DNA of 64,000 nt from contig JBCCHB010000087.1 of NCBI GenBank assembly GCA_039028975.1, forward strand, positions 1 through 64,000. The letters run 5' to 3'. Position 1 is the stretch's first letter; every line of letters begins with the position of its first letter. Of this stretch, positions 28,066 through 37,087 are shown piece by piece. The position numbers and the translations under genes were made by a program. The notes beneath the pieces were generated by a model that saw nothing but the letters and a program-made list of their open reading frames with translations, did not search any database and was not told the origin of the DNA. Origin of the DNA: JAHBNG01 sp039028975 (GTDB lineage Bacteria > Chloroflexota > Anaerolineae > Caldilineales > Caldilineaceae).

Positions 28066-29607
28066 TTATTCCTGGTTTACGACTAGACTAATCATTTTGG
28101 CATGGACTGTTTCTAACTGCTTATATGTCGATTGCAGAGATTCTCGGCTAGAATGAGACCTTGCGACAACCAATAGGACATTATCCACGAGTGGTACTAG
28201 CATGGCGGCATCTGTGACTGAACGCAGAGCAGGTGTATCCAGTAGAATTACATCAGCAACCTCACGTAGCTGAGCAATTGTCTCTCTCATTTTACTAGAG
28301 CCGAGCAATTCAGTTCCCTGAGTTAGTTGACTAAAAAGATCTCGTTCTTGGACAGAGAGAGAACCGACCAATACCATAGAGCTTGAAATCTGAGTGCCGC
28401 TGGGTACAATGCTCAGGCGGGGATATTGAGTCGTAAGCAACATATCATCAATATCCACATCTTTCGTCAATATATCGCTCAACCCCTTAGTGTTTGGCAC
28501 GCTAAAGAGAGTATGAAGTTGTGGATTGTGCAGATTACAGTCGACAACCACTACCCGACGCCCAGATTGAGCAATAGTTACAGCCAGATTAGCTGTAACG
28601 GTTGACTTGCCTTCTTTTTCTTCCGCGCTAGTCACCAGTAGCGATGTTGAAGGTAGATCGCTCGTTGCCGCCAGCACATTGATTCTCAAGCGTCTGAATG
28701 CCTCTAATTGAGGGTAGTTGCGATCCCCATACTGAACCAATTCAAGCGTTCCGCCTGGCTTAGCAGGAATTCTACCTACTGTGGCCTGATTCGTTAGCGC
28801 TTCAATCTGGTGGGCACTATACAATGTCGTATCCAGATTCTCTAAAACCAAGGCCAATGCAAGTCCACTAAACAAACCCAGCAATGTACCAAGAATGATA
28901 TTTAGCTCTTTCCTGGGTTTGGCTGCACTTGATGGCACAATCGCATGCTCAATGATAGAAACTGCATTTGTGCGCAATGATTCCTCAATTCGCGCGCTCT
29001 CATACTGTTCAAGAAGTGTCAAGACTGTGCGTTCCTTAACAGCAATGGATTGACCGAGCGAATCTATCTGCCTAGAGGTCGTACCATCAGAGGACTTTAA
29101 GAGCAAATCATACTCTTCGCGCACCTGGGCGAGTTCATCTTGTGCTTGTGTAAACTGTTCATTTAAGATTTCCACTCTTGGTCGCCCACCACCACCGTAT
29201 AGCTCTAAGCTCTTCGCAATCAAAATCTCCGCCGCTTTGTTTGCCGTGGTACTTGCTAGATTCGGATCCTTGGCTTCTACCTGGATTCTCATTAGCTCGG
29301 TATTGACAATTTTTTCAACTGCTAAGGATGGCAGTTCTGTCAAAGCTAGTTCGGTTCTCAGTTGCCTTCGTACATTGCCTGACCGAACAATCTGAGAATA
29401 GGTATTCATAAGCCGTTCCGTATAGTTAATATCTATACGGCCACCAGATTCAGAGCCAATGGTTGCGACCCGGAGAGTAGTGGTGGCTACGTAGATCGGG
29501 GCCGCCACATACATCACCGCGGAAGCAATGAAGGCTGCCACCAACGTTGATGTCAGAATAATCCATTTTCGCCGGTTGATAATCTGCAAGTAGGTACGTA
29601 ATTCCAC
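28066..29607 (-). CDS. fused chain-length regulator and BY-kinase-like ATPase (Wzc type)
   Basis: 513 residues from a GTG at 29607. GGAG lies 6 bases before it, and it begins 2 bases after the previous stop, giving tight coupling; the longer frame from 29652 would overlap the aminotransferase gene. Wzz domain: membrane helices at about 15-35 and 235-255 flank a periplasmic coiled coil. The ATPase domain has a P-loop SAEEKEGKST that keeps G-K-S-T. Walker A' reads VVVVDCNLHNP, where BY-kinases have D-x-D-x-R: the second Asp is Asn and the Arg is His. Walker B is VILLDTP. There is no C-terminal Tyr cluster. It probably sets polymer length, but kinase activity may be altered. Confidence 0.82.
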   Translation of the reverse strand: MELRTYLQIINRRKWIILTSTLVAAFIASAVMYVAAPIYVATTTLRVATIGSESGGRIDINYTERLMNTYSQIVRSGNVRRQLRTELALTELPSLAVEKIVNTELMRIQVEAKDPNLASTTANKAAEILIAKSLELYGGGGRPRVEILNEQFTQAQDELAQVREEYDLLLKSSDGTTSRQIDSLGQSIAVKERTVLTLLEQYESARIEESLRTNAVSIIEHAIVPSSAAKPRKELNIILGTLLGLFSGLALALVLENLDTTLYSAHQIEALTNQATVGRIPAKPGGTLELVQYGDRNYPQLEAFRRLRINVLAATSDLPSTSLLVTSAEEKEGKSTVTANLAVTIAQSGRRVVVVDCNLHNPQLHTLFSVPNTKGLSDILTKDVDIDDMLLTTQYPRLSIVPSGTQISSSMVLVGSLSVQERDLFSQLTQGTELLGSSKMRETIAQLREVADVILLDTPALRSVTDAAMLVPLVDNVLLVVARSHSSRESLQSTYKQLETVHAKMISLVVNQE

Positions 29608-29608
29608 A

Positions 29609-30745
29609 TTAGTCTCCAAGTACAAGTTCAGCATCAGGCTGGCTTTCGCCAATAAATTCGCTGACGGTGTTAGCCACGTATGAAATTTTTTCTTCTGTTA
29701 GCTCCGGATATATAGGTAAGGATAAAATCTTACTGGCGTATTGCTCCGTAACTGGGAAGTCACCAGTCTTGTATCCTAGCTCTGCATAAGCTGGTTGAAG
29801 ATGTATTGGAATGGGATAGTGAAGACCCGATGCAATCCCTGCTTCATTCAGACGAGTTTGCAATTCATCTCGGTTCTCGGTGCAAATAACGTATAGGTGA
29901 TAGACATGCTCAACGTTTGACGGCTTGCTTGGTAATGTGATGGGCAAGCCAACTAGCTCTTCTGCATAGATATCAGCAGCCTTTTGACGACCTTGATTCC
30001 AACTGTCTAATTCTGGTAGCTTCACTTTTAGCACTGCCGCCTGCAGCGTATCCAAACGATTATTTTTTCCTTTAATTGCATGATGATATTTGACAGTTTG
30101 GCCCAAATTACGTAATAGCTTTATACGTTCAGCTATATCAGGATCGTTGGTTGTTACAGCACCGCCATCACCATATGCACCTAGATTTTTTCCTGGATAG
30201 AAGCTAAACGCTGCTGCATTCCCCAAACTACCGGTCCTTCGTCCGTTATACCGTGCACCATGTGCTTGACAAGCATCTTCGAAGACAAACAGGTTATGTT
30301 TGCGAGCAATGGCCGTGATAGCTTCCATATCTGCCGGTTGACCATAAAGATGTACGGGCAATATAGCTTTGGTTGCAGGGGTAATCGCTGCTTCAATCTT
30401 GGTTGGATCGATGTTGTATGTTTCTGGATCCATATCGACCAATACTGGCTTGGCCCCACAGTTTGAAATAGCGAGAGCTGTTGCAATGAAGGTGTTAGCG
30501 GCGGTGATGACTTCATCACCTGGACCGATTTCATAGGCAAGCATAATCAGCTCTAATGCAGAATAACCGGAATCAACACCAATAGCATAGTCGGTCTCGC
30601 AATATTCAGCAAATGCATCTTCGAAATCAGCCACTGATTGACCCAGAATAAAATCGGCGCGCTGCATGATATCAAGTACAGCTACATTGACGTCTTTACG
30701 GATACTTTGGTACTGCGCTTTCAAATCGACAAATGGGACATTCAT
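29609..30745 (-). CDS. DegT/DnrJ/EryC1/StrS sugar aminotransferase, WbpE-like
   Basis: 378 residues, PLP-dependent. The Schiff-base Lys is K186 in SFYPGKNLGAYGDGG. EDACQAHGA (156-164) carries the cofactor-binding Asp. The sequence AYGDGGAVTTND is typical of the group. Together with the oxidoreductase at 30864 and the acetyltransferase at 33189 it matches the WbpB-WbpE-WbpD trio that makes UDP-2,3-diacetamido-2,3-dideoxy-glucuronic acid from UDP-GlcNAcA. Here it would put the amino group on C3. The preceding 6-dehydrogenase (WbpA) is not in the window. AGGA stands 8 bases before the ATG. Other amino-sugar products remain possible. Confidence 0.85.
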   Translation of the reverse strand: MNVPFVDLKAQYQSIRKDVNVAVLDIMQRADFILGQSVADFEDAFAEYCETDYAIGVDSGYSALELIMLAYEIGPGDEVITAANTFIATALAISNCGAKPVLVDMDPETYNIDPTKIEAAITPATKAILPVHLYGQPADMEAITAIARKHNLFVFEDACQAHGARYNGRRTGSLGNAAAFSFYPGKNLGAYGDGGAVTTNDPDIAERIKLLRNLGQTVKYHHAIKGKNNRLDTLQAAVLKVKLPELDSWNQGRQKAADIYAEELVGLPITLPSKPSNVEHVYHLYVICTENRDELQTRLNEAGIASGLHYPIPIHLQPAYAELGYKTGDFPVTEQYASKILSLPIYPELTEEKISYVANTVSEFIGESQPDAELVLGD

Positions 30746-30775
30746 TATTATTTTCCTGATAGAAATTGGTAAAAA

Positions 30776-30825
30776 AGCAAAACAAAAAGTGCATACCAGG
30801 ATTCACTATCACCAATATGCACTTT
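30776..30825 (-). terminator. intrinsic terminator between oxidoreductase and aminotransferase genes
   Basis: On the minus strand AAAGTGCATA (from 30825) pairs perfectly with TATGCACTTT (ending 30786), followed by a T-rich run TTTGTTTTGCTTTTTT. It stands within the 118-base gap after the oxidoreductase stop, inside what otherwise looks like one operon. It may end a first transcript, or partly terminate so as to lower expression of the following genes. Confidence 0.6.
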
Positions 30826-30863
30826 GGATTTCTTTACGTAAGGATGGATGCAATAAGCGGCTT

Positions 30864-31931
30864 TTATGCCATAACGAGTTCTTTATGCACGAGGCCATTT
30901 TGTGAGTATTTTTCTTGCTCTAGTGCCACTTGCTTGCCATTATTTTCCATAGAGTGTTGCATGGCTTCGAGAATTTTCACAACCTGGGTACCATTCCGAC
31001 CATCAGTTAAAGGTGTTTTCCCATCCTGGATACACTCAAGAAAATGTTGACATTGAAGACGAAGTGGTTCTTCAAATCGAATATAAGGGCTGATCACATC
31101 ACCATAATGGTACGCGAAGTGAAATTCACCAAACGTTTCAGTGCGACGGATGGCTGTTACACCCTTATCATATATTTTAATCTTATCGTGAGGTTCCACA
31201 TCGTCGTAAATGACCATCTTTTTGCTTCCAACTACGGTAATTCGTCGTGTTTTTAGCGGATCTAGCCAGCTTGTGCGAATATGGGCAGATATCTTATTGG
31301 GGAAATTGAGCCTTCCATAGGCCACATCTTCGATTCCTTCTTGGACACAATCGGAGCCTGTAGCGCTAACCGAAATTGGATCTGCGCCAAGAATATGTCG
31401 TAGGATGGATATATCATGAGGAGCCAAATCCCATAGAACATTTGCCCTTGTCTGGAAAAGACCTAAGCTGGCTCGTACGGCATCGATATAATGAATTTCA
31501 CCGAGTTCGCCTTGATCGATCATTTTCTTCAGTAGTCGTACAGCAGGATTATACTCAAAGGTATGACCAACCATGAGGACTAGCCCTTTTTCCACAAAGG
31601 CTTTTGTCAGCTTCTCGGCGTCGTCGCTGTTCAGCGTAATCGGCTTTTCGATTTGTGCATGGAGGCCATGCTCCATACATTCCATTGCAATTTTGTAGTG
31701 AGTATGTGGTGGTGTGGCGATCACAACACCATCAAGTTCTAGATCATAGAAGTCACGATAGTTTTGAGTTGCAACTTCTATTTGTGGATACCGGGTTGTA
31801 ATCCGGTCCAATTGGTCTTGCTGCAGATCAGATATTGCCACCAAGTCAGCCTCTGGGATTTCAATAAAGTTTCTAATTAGATTTGGCCCCCAGTAGCCAC
31901 AGCCTATTGCTCCGATTCTGAGCTTACTCAT
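30864..31931 (-). CDS. Gfo/Idh/MocA oxidoreductase, WbpB-like
   Basis: 355 residues. The Rossmann motif IGAIGCGYWGPN is at residues 6-17, and the E-K-P catalytic Lys motif (EKPITLN) at 95-101. A C-terminal alpha/beta domain follows. In the WbpB role it oxidises C3 of UDP-GlcNAcA, with NAD(H) recycling, before transamination by the WbpE-like enzyme. The pathway is inferred from the neighbouring genes; the family has many sugar substrates. Its ATG overlaps the stop of the sugar transferase gene by 1 base (TAATG), so it is translationally coupled to that gene. Confidence 0.83.
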   Translation of the reverse strand: MSKLRIGAIGCGYWGPNLIRNFIEIPEADLVAISDLQQDQLDRITTRYPQIEVATQNYRDFYDLELDGVVIATPPHTHYKIAMECMEHGLHAQIEKPITLNSDDAEKLTKAFVEKGLVLMVGHTFEYNPAVRLLKKMIDQGELGEIHYIDAVRASLGLFQTRANVLWDLAPHDISILRHILGADPISVSATGSDCVQEGIEDVAYGRLNFPNKISAHIRTSWLDPLKTRRITVVGSKKMVIYDDVEPHDKIKIYDKGVTAIRRTETFGEFHFAYHYGDVISPYIRFEEPLRLQCQHFLECIQDGKTPLTDGRNGTQVVKILEAMQHSMENNGKQVALEQEKYSQNGLVHKELVMA

Positions 31932-32797
31932 TATCTAGCACCCTTTCCAATAAATGCTGATGGCAGCGTCCACAGAATGATTCCTATGTCCTGCCAAACA
32001 GATTGTGTTTGTGTATATCGAACATCCAATCGAACCATATCATCAAAGGTTACCTGGCTACGTCCGCTTACTTGCCATGGTCCTGTAATACCGGGCATGG
32101 TCGCAAAGCGCTGCATGTGCCAAGGTTGATATTGTTCTACTTCGTATGGAATTGCAGGTCGGGGACCAACTAAACTCATGTCGCCCTGTAACACATTCCA
32201 TAATTGAGGCAATTCATCTAAGCTGGTCTTGCGTAAGAAATGACCAATTTTAGTAACCCGAGGATCGCGTGAGAGCTTAAATTCGCCCTTCTTCTCTTCG
32301 TCTGGCTGTATCTCAGCCATCTTGTTTGTATCACCAGAAATGTATGCTGCAACAAACTTCTCGTGCAAATCCGTGTCAGCATTCTGACGCATTGAACGGA
32401 ATTTATAAAAGTTGAATTCAACTCGCTGCCAGTAAGGCTTCCCATTGTAATATCTGCGACGAGCGCCAACTCGTTTCTGTACAAATATTGCAGGGCCAGA
32501 TGAATCTAAACAGATTAAAATAGCAATTATAATCATCAACGGCAATAATGTAATCAGTGCAAAAGCCGTTAGTACCAAATCAATTATTCTTTTAAGATAA
32601 AAATAACCGTACCGATCTGCTCCAGCAAAACTCACTGCATTTGGATCGATGGTCATCAGGTGGTCAAGCGTGACTGTTGCTTCTCGATGTCTCTTTCTTC
32701 CCATTACGCCACGATCTCGGGAGGATCCGTGAACGGCATCTCTGCTGACTGTTGCGGCTGTTGGATTAAATGAACTGATTCCTACTTGCTGTCCCAT
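31931..32797 (-). CDS. undecaprenyl-phosphate sugar phosphotransferase (bacterial sugar transferase, short form)
   Basis: 288 residues. Starts the repeat unit by moving a sugar-1-phosphate onto undecaprenyl phosphate at the inner membrane. An unusual N-terminal 65 residues is hydrophilic. Then YLKRIIDLVLTAFALITLLPLM (the re-entrant helix of the family), KFRSM, a P-R-x-T-x-x-G-x-x-L-R-x-x-S-x-D-E-L-P-Q-L-W core (DPRVTKIG...TSLDELPQLWNVL), GDMSLVGPRP, and PGITGPWQVSGR at the C-terminus. The four-helix N-terminal domain of WcaJ-type proteins is absent, so it is a small PglC/WbaP-like form. GAGG is 9 bases before the ATG. Likely first gene of the minus-strand operon. Confidence 0.9.
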   Translation of the reverse strand: MGQQVGISSFNPTAATVSRDAVHGSSRDRGVMGRKRHREATVTLDHLMTIDPNAVSFAGADRYGYFYLKRIIDLVLTAFALITLLPLMIIIAILICLDSSGPAIFVQKRVGARRRYYNGKPYWQRVEFNFYKFRSMRQNADTDLHEKFVAAYISGDTNKMAEIQPDEEKKGEFKLSRDPRVTKIGHFLRKTSLDELPQLWNVLQGDMSLVGPRPAIPYEVEQYQPWHMQRFATMPGITGPWQVSGRSQVTFDDMVRLDVRYTQTQSVWQDIGIILWTLPSAFIGKGAR

Positions 32798-33188
32798 GGA
32801 ACTTACCTCTATACTTTACGCTACTACAATTATCTGTGACGAAATCATCGATGTCATACAAGATTATCTTTGCTGTCTATCGATCTAGGTGATTGTCAGT
32901 AATTGGGATAATTTACGCTTAAAATGATGTGGTAGACTCTGACGGAAAGTAATTTTGATTATCGTGGTTAACAAAGTATTTTATTAACCCTTTCTATGTC
33001 ATTTACCAGCATTGTATATCTCTAGATAACATAGATAACTTGACTCGAGTTTATCAAAAACAAAAGATATTCAGTGTTACAAATTGCTGACACATGACAC
33101 GGAATCAGTAGCCGTTGTGATGCCATAGTCAGCGCGTGTAACTCGAGTATATATTCTGTAGCCTTTTTCATTTCTCACGGAGGAAATT
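32798..33188. promoter_or_regulatory. divergent control region of the polysaccharide cluster
   Basis: 391 AT-rich bases separate the minus-strand sugar transferase and plus-strand acetyltransferase genes, so both promoters should be here. TTGACT at 33040-33045 is a -35 candidate for the plus strand, with only AAGATA-like -10 options. An inverted repeat GGTTAA...TTAACC near 32967-32991 could be an operator. No open frame or RNA gene was seen. Confidence 0.4.
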
Positions 33189-33785
33189 ATGAGTGATTAT
33201 TTCGTTCATCCAACTGCTCTTGTAGAATCTGATAATGTCGGTGATGGTACCCAAATTTGGGCATTTTCCCACGTATTAAAGGGTGGAACAATCGGGAAGC
33301 AGTGCAGCATTGCAGATCATTGTTTTGTCGAGAGCGGGGCCGTTATCGGAGACTATGTTACCATAAAGAATGGCAATATGATTTGGACGGGCGTTACGCT
33401 TGAAGAGGGGGTATTTGTTGGGCCGTCTGCGACCTTTACCAACGACCGCTATCCGCGATCGTCCCGACTGCCCGAACTTCAGCTTGAAGATGGGGGGGTT
33501 CGGGATTGGCTGGTCCCAACAGTCGTGCGGAGAGGTGCGACCATTGGCGCAGATAGTATACTCATTGCTGGGATTGAAATTGGCGAATTTGCTATGGTAG
33601 GAGCTGGCGCAACCGTTACGCGAGATGTCAAACCATATTCCCTTGTGATTGGCAGCCCTGCTCACCATTATCAGTGGGTCTGCCGATGTGGGTTACCGCT
33701 AAATATTGATGGCACTCAAGCTGTTTGTGATTTTTGCCAACGACAATATGTCGAAAATGGTGGACGATTAAGCATGCAAGAGTGA
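33189..33785 (+). CDS. UDP-sugar N-acetyltransferase, WbpD-like (left-handed beta helix)
   Basis: 198 residues; GGAGG is 6 bases before the ATG. Hexapeptide repeats begin at VHPTALVESDNVGDGTQIWA and run to about residue 155, including FTNDRYPRS, typical of WbpD/PglD-like acetyltransferases. It would acetylate the C3 amine made by the WbpE-like enzyme, using acetyl-CoA. The C-terminal WVCRCGLPL...VCDFCQRQYV gives four Cys (C-x-C and C-x-x-C), a probable zinc ribbon seen in some relatives. First gene of the plus-strand half of the cluster. Confidence 0.87.
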   Translation: MSDYFVHPTALVESDNVGDGTQIWAFSHVLKGGTIGKQCSIADHCFVESGAVIGDYVTIKNGNMIWTGVTLEEGVFVGPSATFTNDRYPRSSRLPELQLEDGGVRDWLVPTVVRRGATIGADSILIAGIEIGEFAMVGAGATVTRDVKPYSLVIGSPAHHYQWVCRCGLPLNIDGTQAVCDFCQRQYVENGGRLSMQE

Positions 33786-33883
33786 AGTAATTTGCCATCC
33801 ACTACGTACCCTAAATATCAAGAGCAGTATTCCTAGTAGAGTTATTTTGGCGCGTTACATCTAGAGCAGTGTACAATTCGCCC

Positions 33884-35239
33884 ATGCAACCGAGCTACAA
33901 AATCGCAATTGTCCATGATTGGTTAAATCAAGTAGGTGGTGCTGAAAACGTACTTGAAGAAATGGTAGCACTATTTCCGGAGGCAGATGTCTTTACCAGC
34001 ATCTTTGCGCCTGAAAAAATGCCACCGTCTTTTCAGCATCTACCTATTCATACTAGTTTCATGCAGAAATTCCCATATGTGACGACGCACCATCAGCAGT
34101 ATATGCCTATTTATCCACTAGCGTTTCAGCAGTTCCATCTTGACTCATATGATTTAGTGCTGAGTAACAAAAGTGGATTCTGTCACGGCGTTCGTACAAA
34201 GTCGATCCAATCAGCCTTTCAAAATGCTACTTTCTATAATACGAGGAAAAACGGTCACCCACCCAATGGTGCTCTTCATGTCTGTTATTGCCTAACGCCA
34301 ACTCGGTTTCTCTGGTCGTTGGATCATTACCTTTCGCGAGAGCGTTTTGGCTTGACGGGAAGTATGCTGTTGCGTCCCCTGTTACCTGCATTGCGCTGGT
34401 GGGATCGAAATGCTGCTCAGCGGGTGGATCATTTCGTGGCTATAAGCCGCGAGATTCAACAACGTATTCTTAAGCTCTACGGTCGGGAAAGCACAATCAT
34501 TTATCCACCTGTCGATACAGGCTTTTTCACGCCTAGCGATTCGATAGTTAGAAATTCGACGTTAAGCCAAAACAATGGTGTGAACCGCCATGGTCAAGTA
34601 TCTAGCCAGACACCTTGCCCTATGCCTTCTCATATCAGTGAAGACATAGGACTTCCCGCTGAGATCGCTTCCCAGGGCTATTATCTAATCGTGAGTCGGT
34701 TGATTCCTTATAAACGAATTGATCTAGCGGTGAAAGCGTTTGCCCATCTGCCAACTGAACGGCTGGTAATTGTGGGGGATGGTCGCGACCGCCAAACATT
34801 AGAACTCATTGCGAATGACAATGTTATCTTCTTAGGCCGTCTGAATCGTAACCGGGTACGGGAACTCCTGCGCTACTGTAAAGCGTTTATCTTTCCGGGC
34901 TTGGAAGACTTTGGCATTGCGCCCGTGGAAGCGATGAGTTCTGGCCGCCCTGTGATTGCATATGCTGGTGGCGGGGCACTCGATACCATACTACCCGGTC
35001 GTAGCGGTGAACTGTTTCAAGACCAAACCGTGGAGAGCTTGCTTGATACATTGAAACGGTTCCAACCATCTTACTATAGTCCAGATGCTTGTCGTCACCA
35101 AGCCGAGAAATTCAGTGTACAGAATTTCCATTCTAACCTGAGGGGCTTTATTGAACAGCTGCTCGTAGAGAAATGGGAATCGATAAATAAGAAAGCCAAC
35201 CCAACAGCAGATAAGCACCTATACTCAGGCTCCGCATAA
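33884..35239 (+). CDS. glycosyltransferase, GT4 type
   Basis: 451 residues from the ATG at 33884; the GTG at 33869 is an alternative, and neither has a clear ribosome binding site. The start KIAIVHDWLNQVGGAENVLE carries the G-G-A-E motif of the mannosyltransferase-like group. YLIVSRLIPYKRIDLAVKA and FPGLEDFGIAPVEAMSSGRP form the donor domain. An unusual insertion of about 35 residues rich in Ser/Asn/Gln (about 222-258) lies between the two halves. The last six codons (LYSGSA) are made of the left end of a type A repeat remnant. An inverted repeat GTAACAT/ATGTTAC (35241-35271) follows the stop. Confidence 0.85.
   Translation: MQPSYKIAIVHDWLNQVGGAENVLEEMVALFPEADVFTSIFAPEKMPPSFQHLPIHTSFMQKFPYVTTHHQQYMPIYPLAFQQFHLDSYDLVLSNKSGFCHGVRTKSIQSAFQNATFYNTRKNGHPPNGALHVCYCLTPTRFLWSLDHYLSRERFGLTGSMLLRPLLPALRWWDRNAAQRVDHFVAISREIQQRILKLYGRESTIIYPPVDTGFFTPSDSIVRNSTLSQNNGVNRHGQVSSQTPCPMPSHISEDIGLPAEIASQGYYLIVSRLIPYKRIDLAVKAFAHLPTERLVIVGDGRDRQTLELIANDNVIFLGRLNRNRVRELLRYCKAFIFPGLEDFGIAPVEAMSSGRPVIAYAGGGALDTILPGRSGELFQDQTVESLLDTLKRFQPSYYSPDACRHQAEKFSVQNFHSNLRGFIEQLLVEKWESINKKANPTADKHLYSGSA
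35220..35234 (+). repeat. type A repeat, left-end remnant inside a coding 3' end
   Basis: TATACTCAGGCTCCG matches the reference left end TATACTCAGCTCCG with one inserted base. No matching right arm follows within 150 bases. The remnant codes the end of the GT4 protein up to near its stop. Confidence 0.5.
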
Positions 35240-35310
35240 AGTAACATTTTTCTCGTGGGTAGCCATGTTACCTTATCACGATCGCCGGTACGCAACATAG
35301 CTGAACAAAT

Positions 35311-36006
35311 ATGGAATTACGGGCCTATTTCAACATTCTCAGGCGACGCTGGTGGATACCTATCGTGCTAACGCTTCTCGTTAGCGTATTGAGCGCGATT
35401 CAGCTGAAGCCCTGGCAGAGCGCTCCTCCCACTCAATTCAGTGCACAATTACGTTTTCTGATTGGTGTTTTACCCCTGGATGTAGCGGACGCTTCCATCT
35501 ATGATCCACGCTATTTTGCATGGTTAACCAGCGAATATCTAGTCGATGATTTCACGGAGGTGGTGAGTAGCCAACTCTTCTCCCAGCAAGTCAGCCAACG
35601 ATTAGTGGAGCAACAAATCGTCATCCCAGGGGGAGCCATCAGTGGGAGTGCCGCCACAGGAAAACAACACCGAATTATCAGCGTTGAATTTACTTGGCAT
35701 AATGAGGAAGAAGCAGTTGCCATTGCCCATGCCGCAACGGCTGAATTGGAAGAGAATGCCGAATTTTACTTTTACCAACTTGGCACAAATGATGCAACCA
35801 TTACGTTACTGGATGGTCCCATGGTTGCCCCGGTTGGCCCAACACTTCAGGAGCAGTTTGCCTTTTTGATTCGCCTTATTTTGGGTATTGTGGGCGGGCT
35901 GGGAATCGCGTTTTTGGCCGAATATCTAGATACTTCTATCTATAGTCGTGCCCATGTTGAGGAGCTTGGGCTTCCTATACTTGGGAGCATCCCAAAGCAC
36001 CGTTAG
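35311..36006 (+). CDS. Wzz-type chain-length protein without kinase domain
   Basis: 231 residues. Basic N-terminus then a first membrane helix (WWIPIVLTLLVSVLSAI, about 13-30), an extracytoplasmic domain, and a second helix (about 187-207, LIRLILGIVGGLGIAFLA). It ends in the short cytoplasmic segment EELGLPILGSIPKHR that in Firmicutes-type systems contacts the separate BY-kinase. With the ATPase at 39657 it could form a split CapA/CapB (CpsC/CpsD) pair. Start: the frame begins with the family-typical MELRAYFNILRRRWW. Confidence 0.82.
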   Translation: MELRAYFNILRRRWWIPIVLTLLVSVLSAIQLKPWQSAPPTQFSAQLRFLIGVLPLDVADASIYDPRYFAWLTSEYLVDDFTEVVSSQLFSQQVSQRLVEQQIVIPGGAISGSAATGKQHRIISVEFTWHNEEEAVAIAHAATAELEENAEFYFYQLGTNDATITLLDGPMVAPVGPTLQEQFAFLIRLILGIVGGLGIAFLAEYLDTSIYSRAHVEELGLPILGSIPKHR

Positions 36007-36008
36007 CT

Positions 36009-36173
36009 ATGTCAGTAGATCGCAAACTTGTCATTTGGAGCAGGGATGACGAGAAATCTATACTCGATCAAAATGGAAGATTTCTCCCTTTGGTGCCGAA
36101 GGGGCCACTTCGTGTGCAAAATGACAATGAACCAGTCTATCAGTCTGCTGATATCAATAATTTAATAGATTGA
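36009..36173 (+). CDS. small hypothetical ORF, 54 aa
   Basis: Begins 2 bases after the Wzz stop codon (TAGCTATG), so it could be translated by coupling. Starts MSVDRKLVIWSRDDEKSILD and ends YQSADINNLID. It is hydrophilic, with no signal or membrane segment. It resembles no family I know. It fills most of the otherwise empty 240 bases between two Wzz genes. Against it: no own Shine-Dalgarno site, short length, and a repeat-like TATACTCG within the frame (36059), so it may be chance. Confidence 0.35.
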   Translation: MSVDRKLVIWSRDDEKSILDQNGRFLPLVPKGPLRVQNDNEPVYQSADINNLID

Positions 36174-36246
36174 GCGAGGTCCAGCTCTGCTTGAAACCCA
36201 TCGCTTATCAACGTGATCGCAGGTAAGCAGGTTTTGGAGAATATTA

Positions 36247-36966
36247 ATGACTATACAAGAGTACATCCGTATCATCCGCAAACGGGGTTGGATTGTTATC
36301 GTAGCCATGTTCTTGGCCGCAGTTGCAGGCTACGGGATTAGCAGCCTACAAGAAGATGTATACCGCGCCACTGTACATGTCAGTACAGTCCCAGCGCGAC
36401 CAGACTGGGGTTTAGGCAATACGGCCAAAGATCTCATGAGAAATTTCGCCCTTAATATTAGAACGCCAGAGAATGCTCAGTTGGTGATTGACCGGGCGAA
36501 ACTGGATCAAAACCCCTATGATTTTTTGGCTAATGTTGCCGTAGCGGATGACTCTAGTACCTTTACCATCAAAATTGAAGCTGAATCGGGCGATCCTGAA
36601 GTTGCAAAACTTATGGCGTTAGAGTTGGCCGATCTCTTTGTTGAAGATCGTACCCAATATTATGCCCAACAAGATAAGAGAGATCGCATCGAAGTCAAAA
36701 TTCGTAGCCGTATGATTGGGGCATCTCAAATTCAGCCAAAACCAACAGTCAATGCCATTGCAGGTAGTGTGCTAGGACTGCTCTTTGGCGTTGCGGTTGT
36801 GCTTCTCCTAACATGGTTGGAAGCCGATTTGCTACGCACTAGGGAAAGTGTGGAGCGTATACTTGAAGTACCTGTCTTGGGAACCATTCCCCGCATACCA
36901 ACGCCAAACGGGCGAAGGGGTGACACGCCTCAGACTGGGACTATTGGATTGCCAAAACCTGCCTAA
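36247..36966 (+). CDS. Wzz-type chain-length protein without kinase domain (second)
   Basis: 239 residues; GGAG lies 8 bases before the ATG. MTIQEYIRIIRKRGWIVIV leads into helix 1. A mostly helical outer domain and helix 2 (about 163-183, AIAGSVLGLLFGVAVVLLLT) follow. The tail ERILEVPVLGTIPRIPTPN resembles the kinase-contact segment of the other Wzz proteins. It is paralogous to 35311-36006. Two short Wzz proteins and one fused one in one cluster suggests separate length control for different polymers, or hetero-oligomers (inference). Confidence 0.82.
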   Translation: MTIQEYIRIIRKRGWIVIVAMFLAAVAGYGISSLQEDVYRATVHVSTVPARPDWGLGNTAKDLMRNFALNIRTPENAQLVIDRAKLDQNPYDFLANVAVADDSSTFTIKIEAESGDPEVAKLMALELADLFVEDRTQYYAQQDKRDRIEVKIRSRMIGASQIQPKPTVNAIAGSVLGLLFGVAVVLLLTWLEADLLRTRESVERILEVPVLGTIPRIPTPNGRRGDTPQTGTIGLPKPA

Positions 36967-37087
36967 ATTGCTTGATATTACAGTTGGCCATAGGTGGTGC
37001 TTAGCGTTCGTTTCACGCATGGTCTCAGTCTTGAAACGACCTGCGAATAATTCGATGTGGCTTTACTCTATTTAGGCTGTGCTGATT

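Noticed and set aside
36059..36240. Possible further type A repeat (TATACTCG at 36059; CCAGCTCTGCTTGAAAC near 36180)
   Set aside because: Only short resemblances to the left end; no right end CGACCGCAGTATA and poor pairing.
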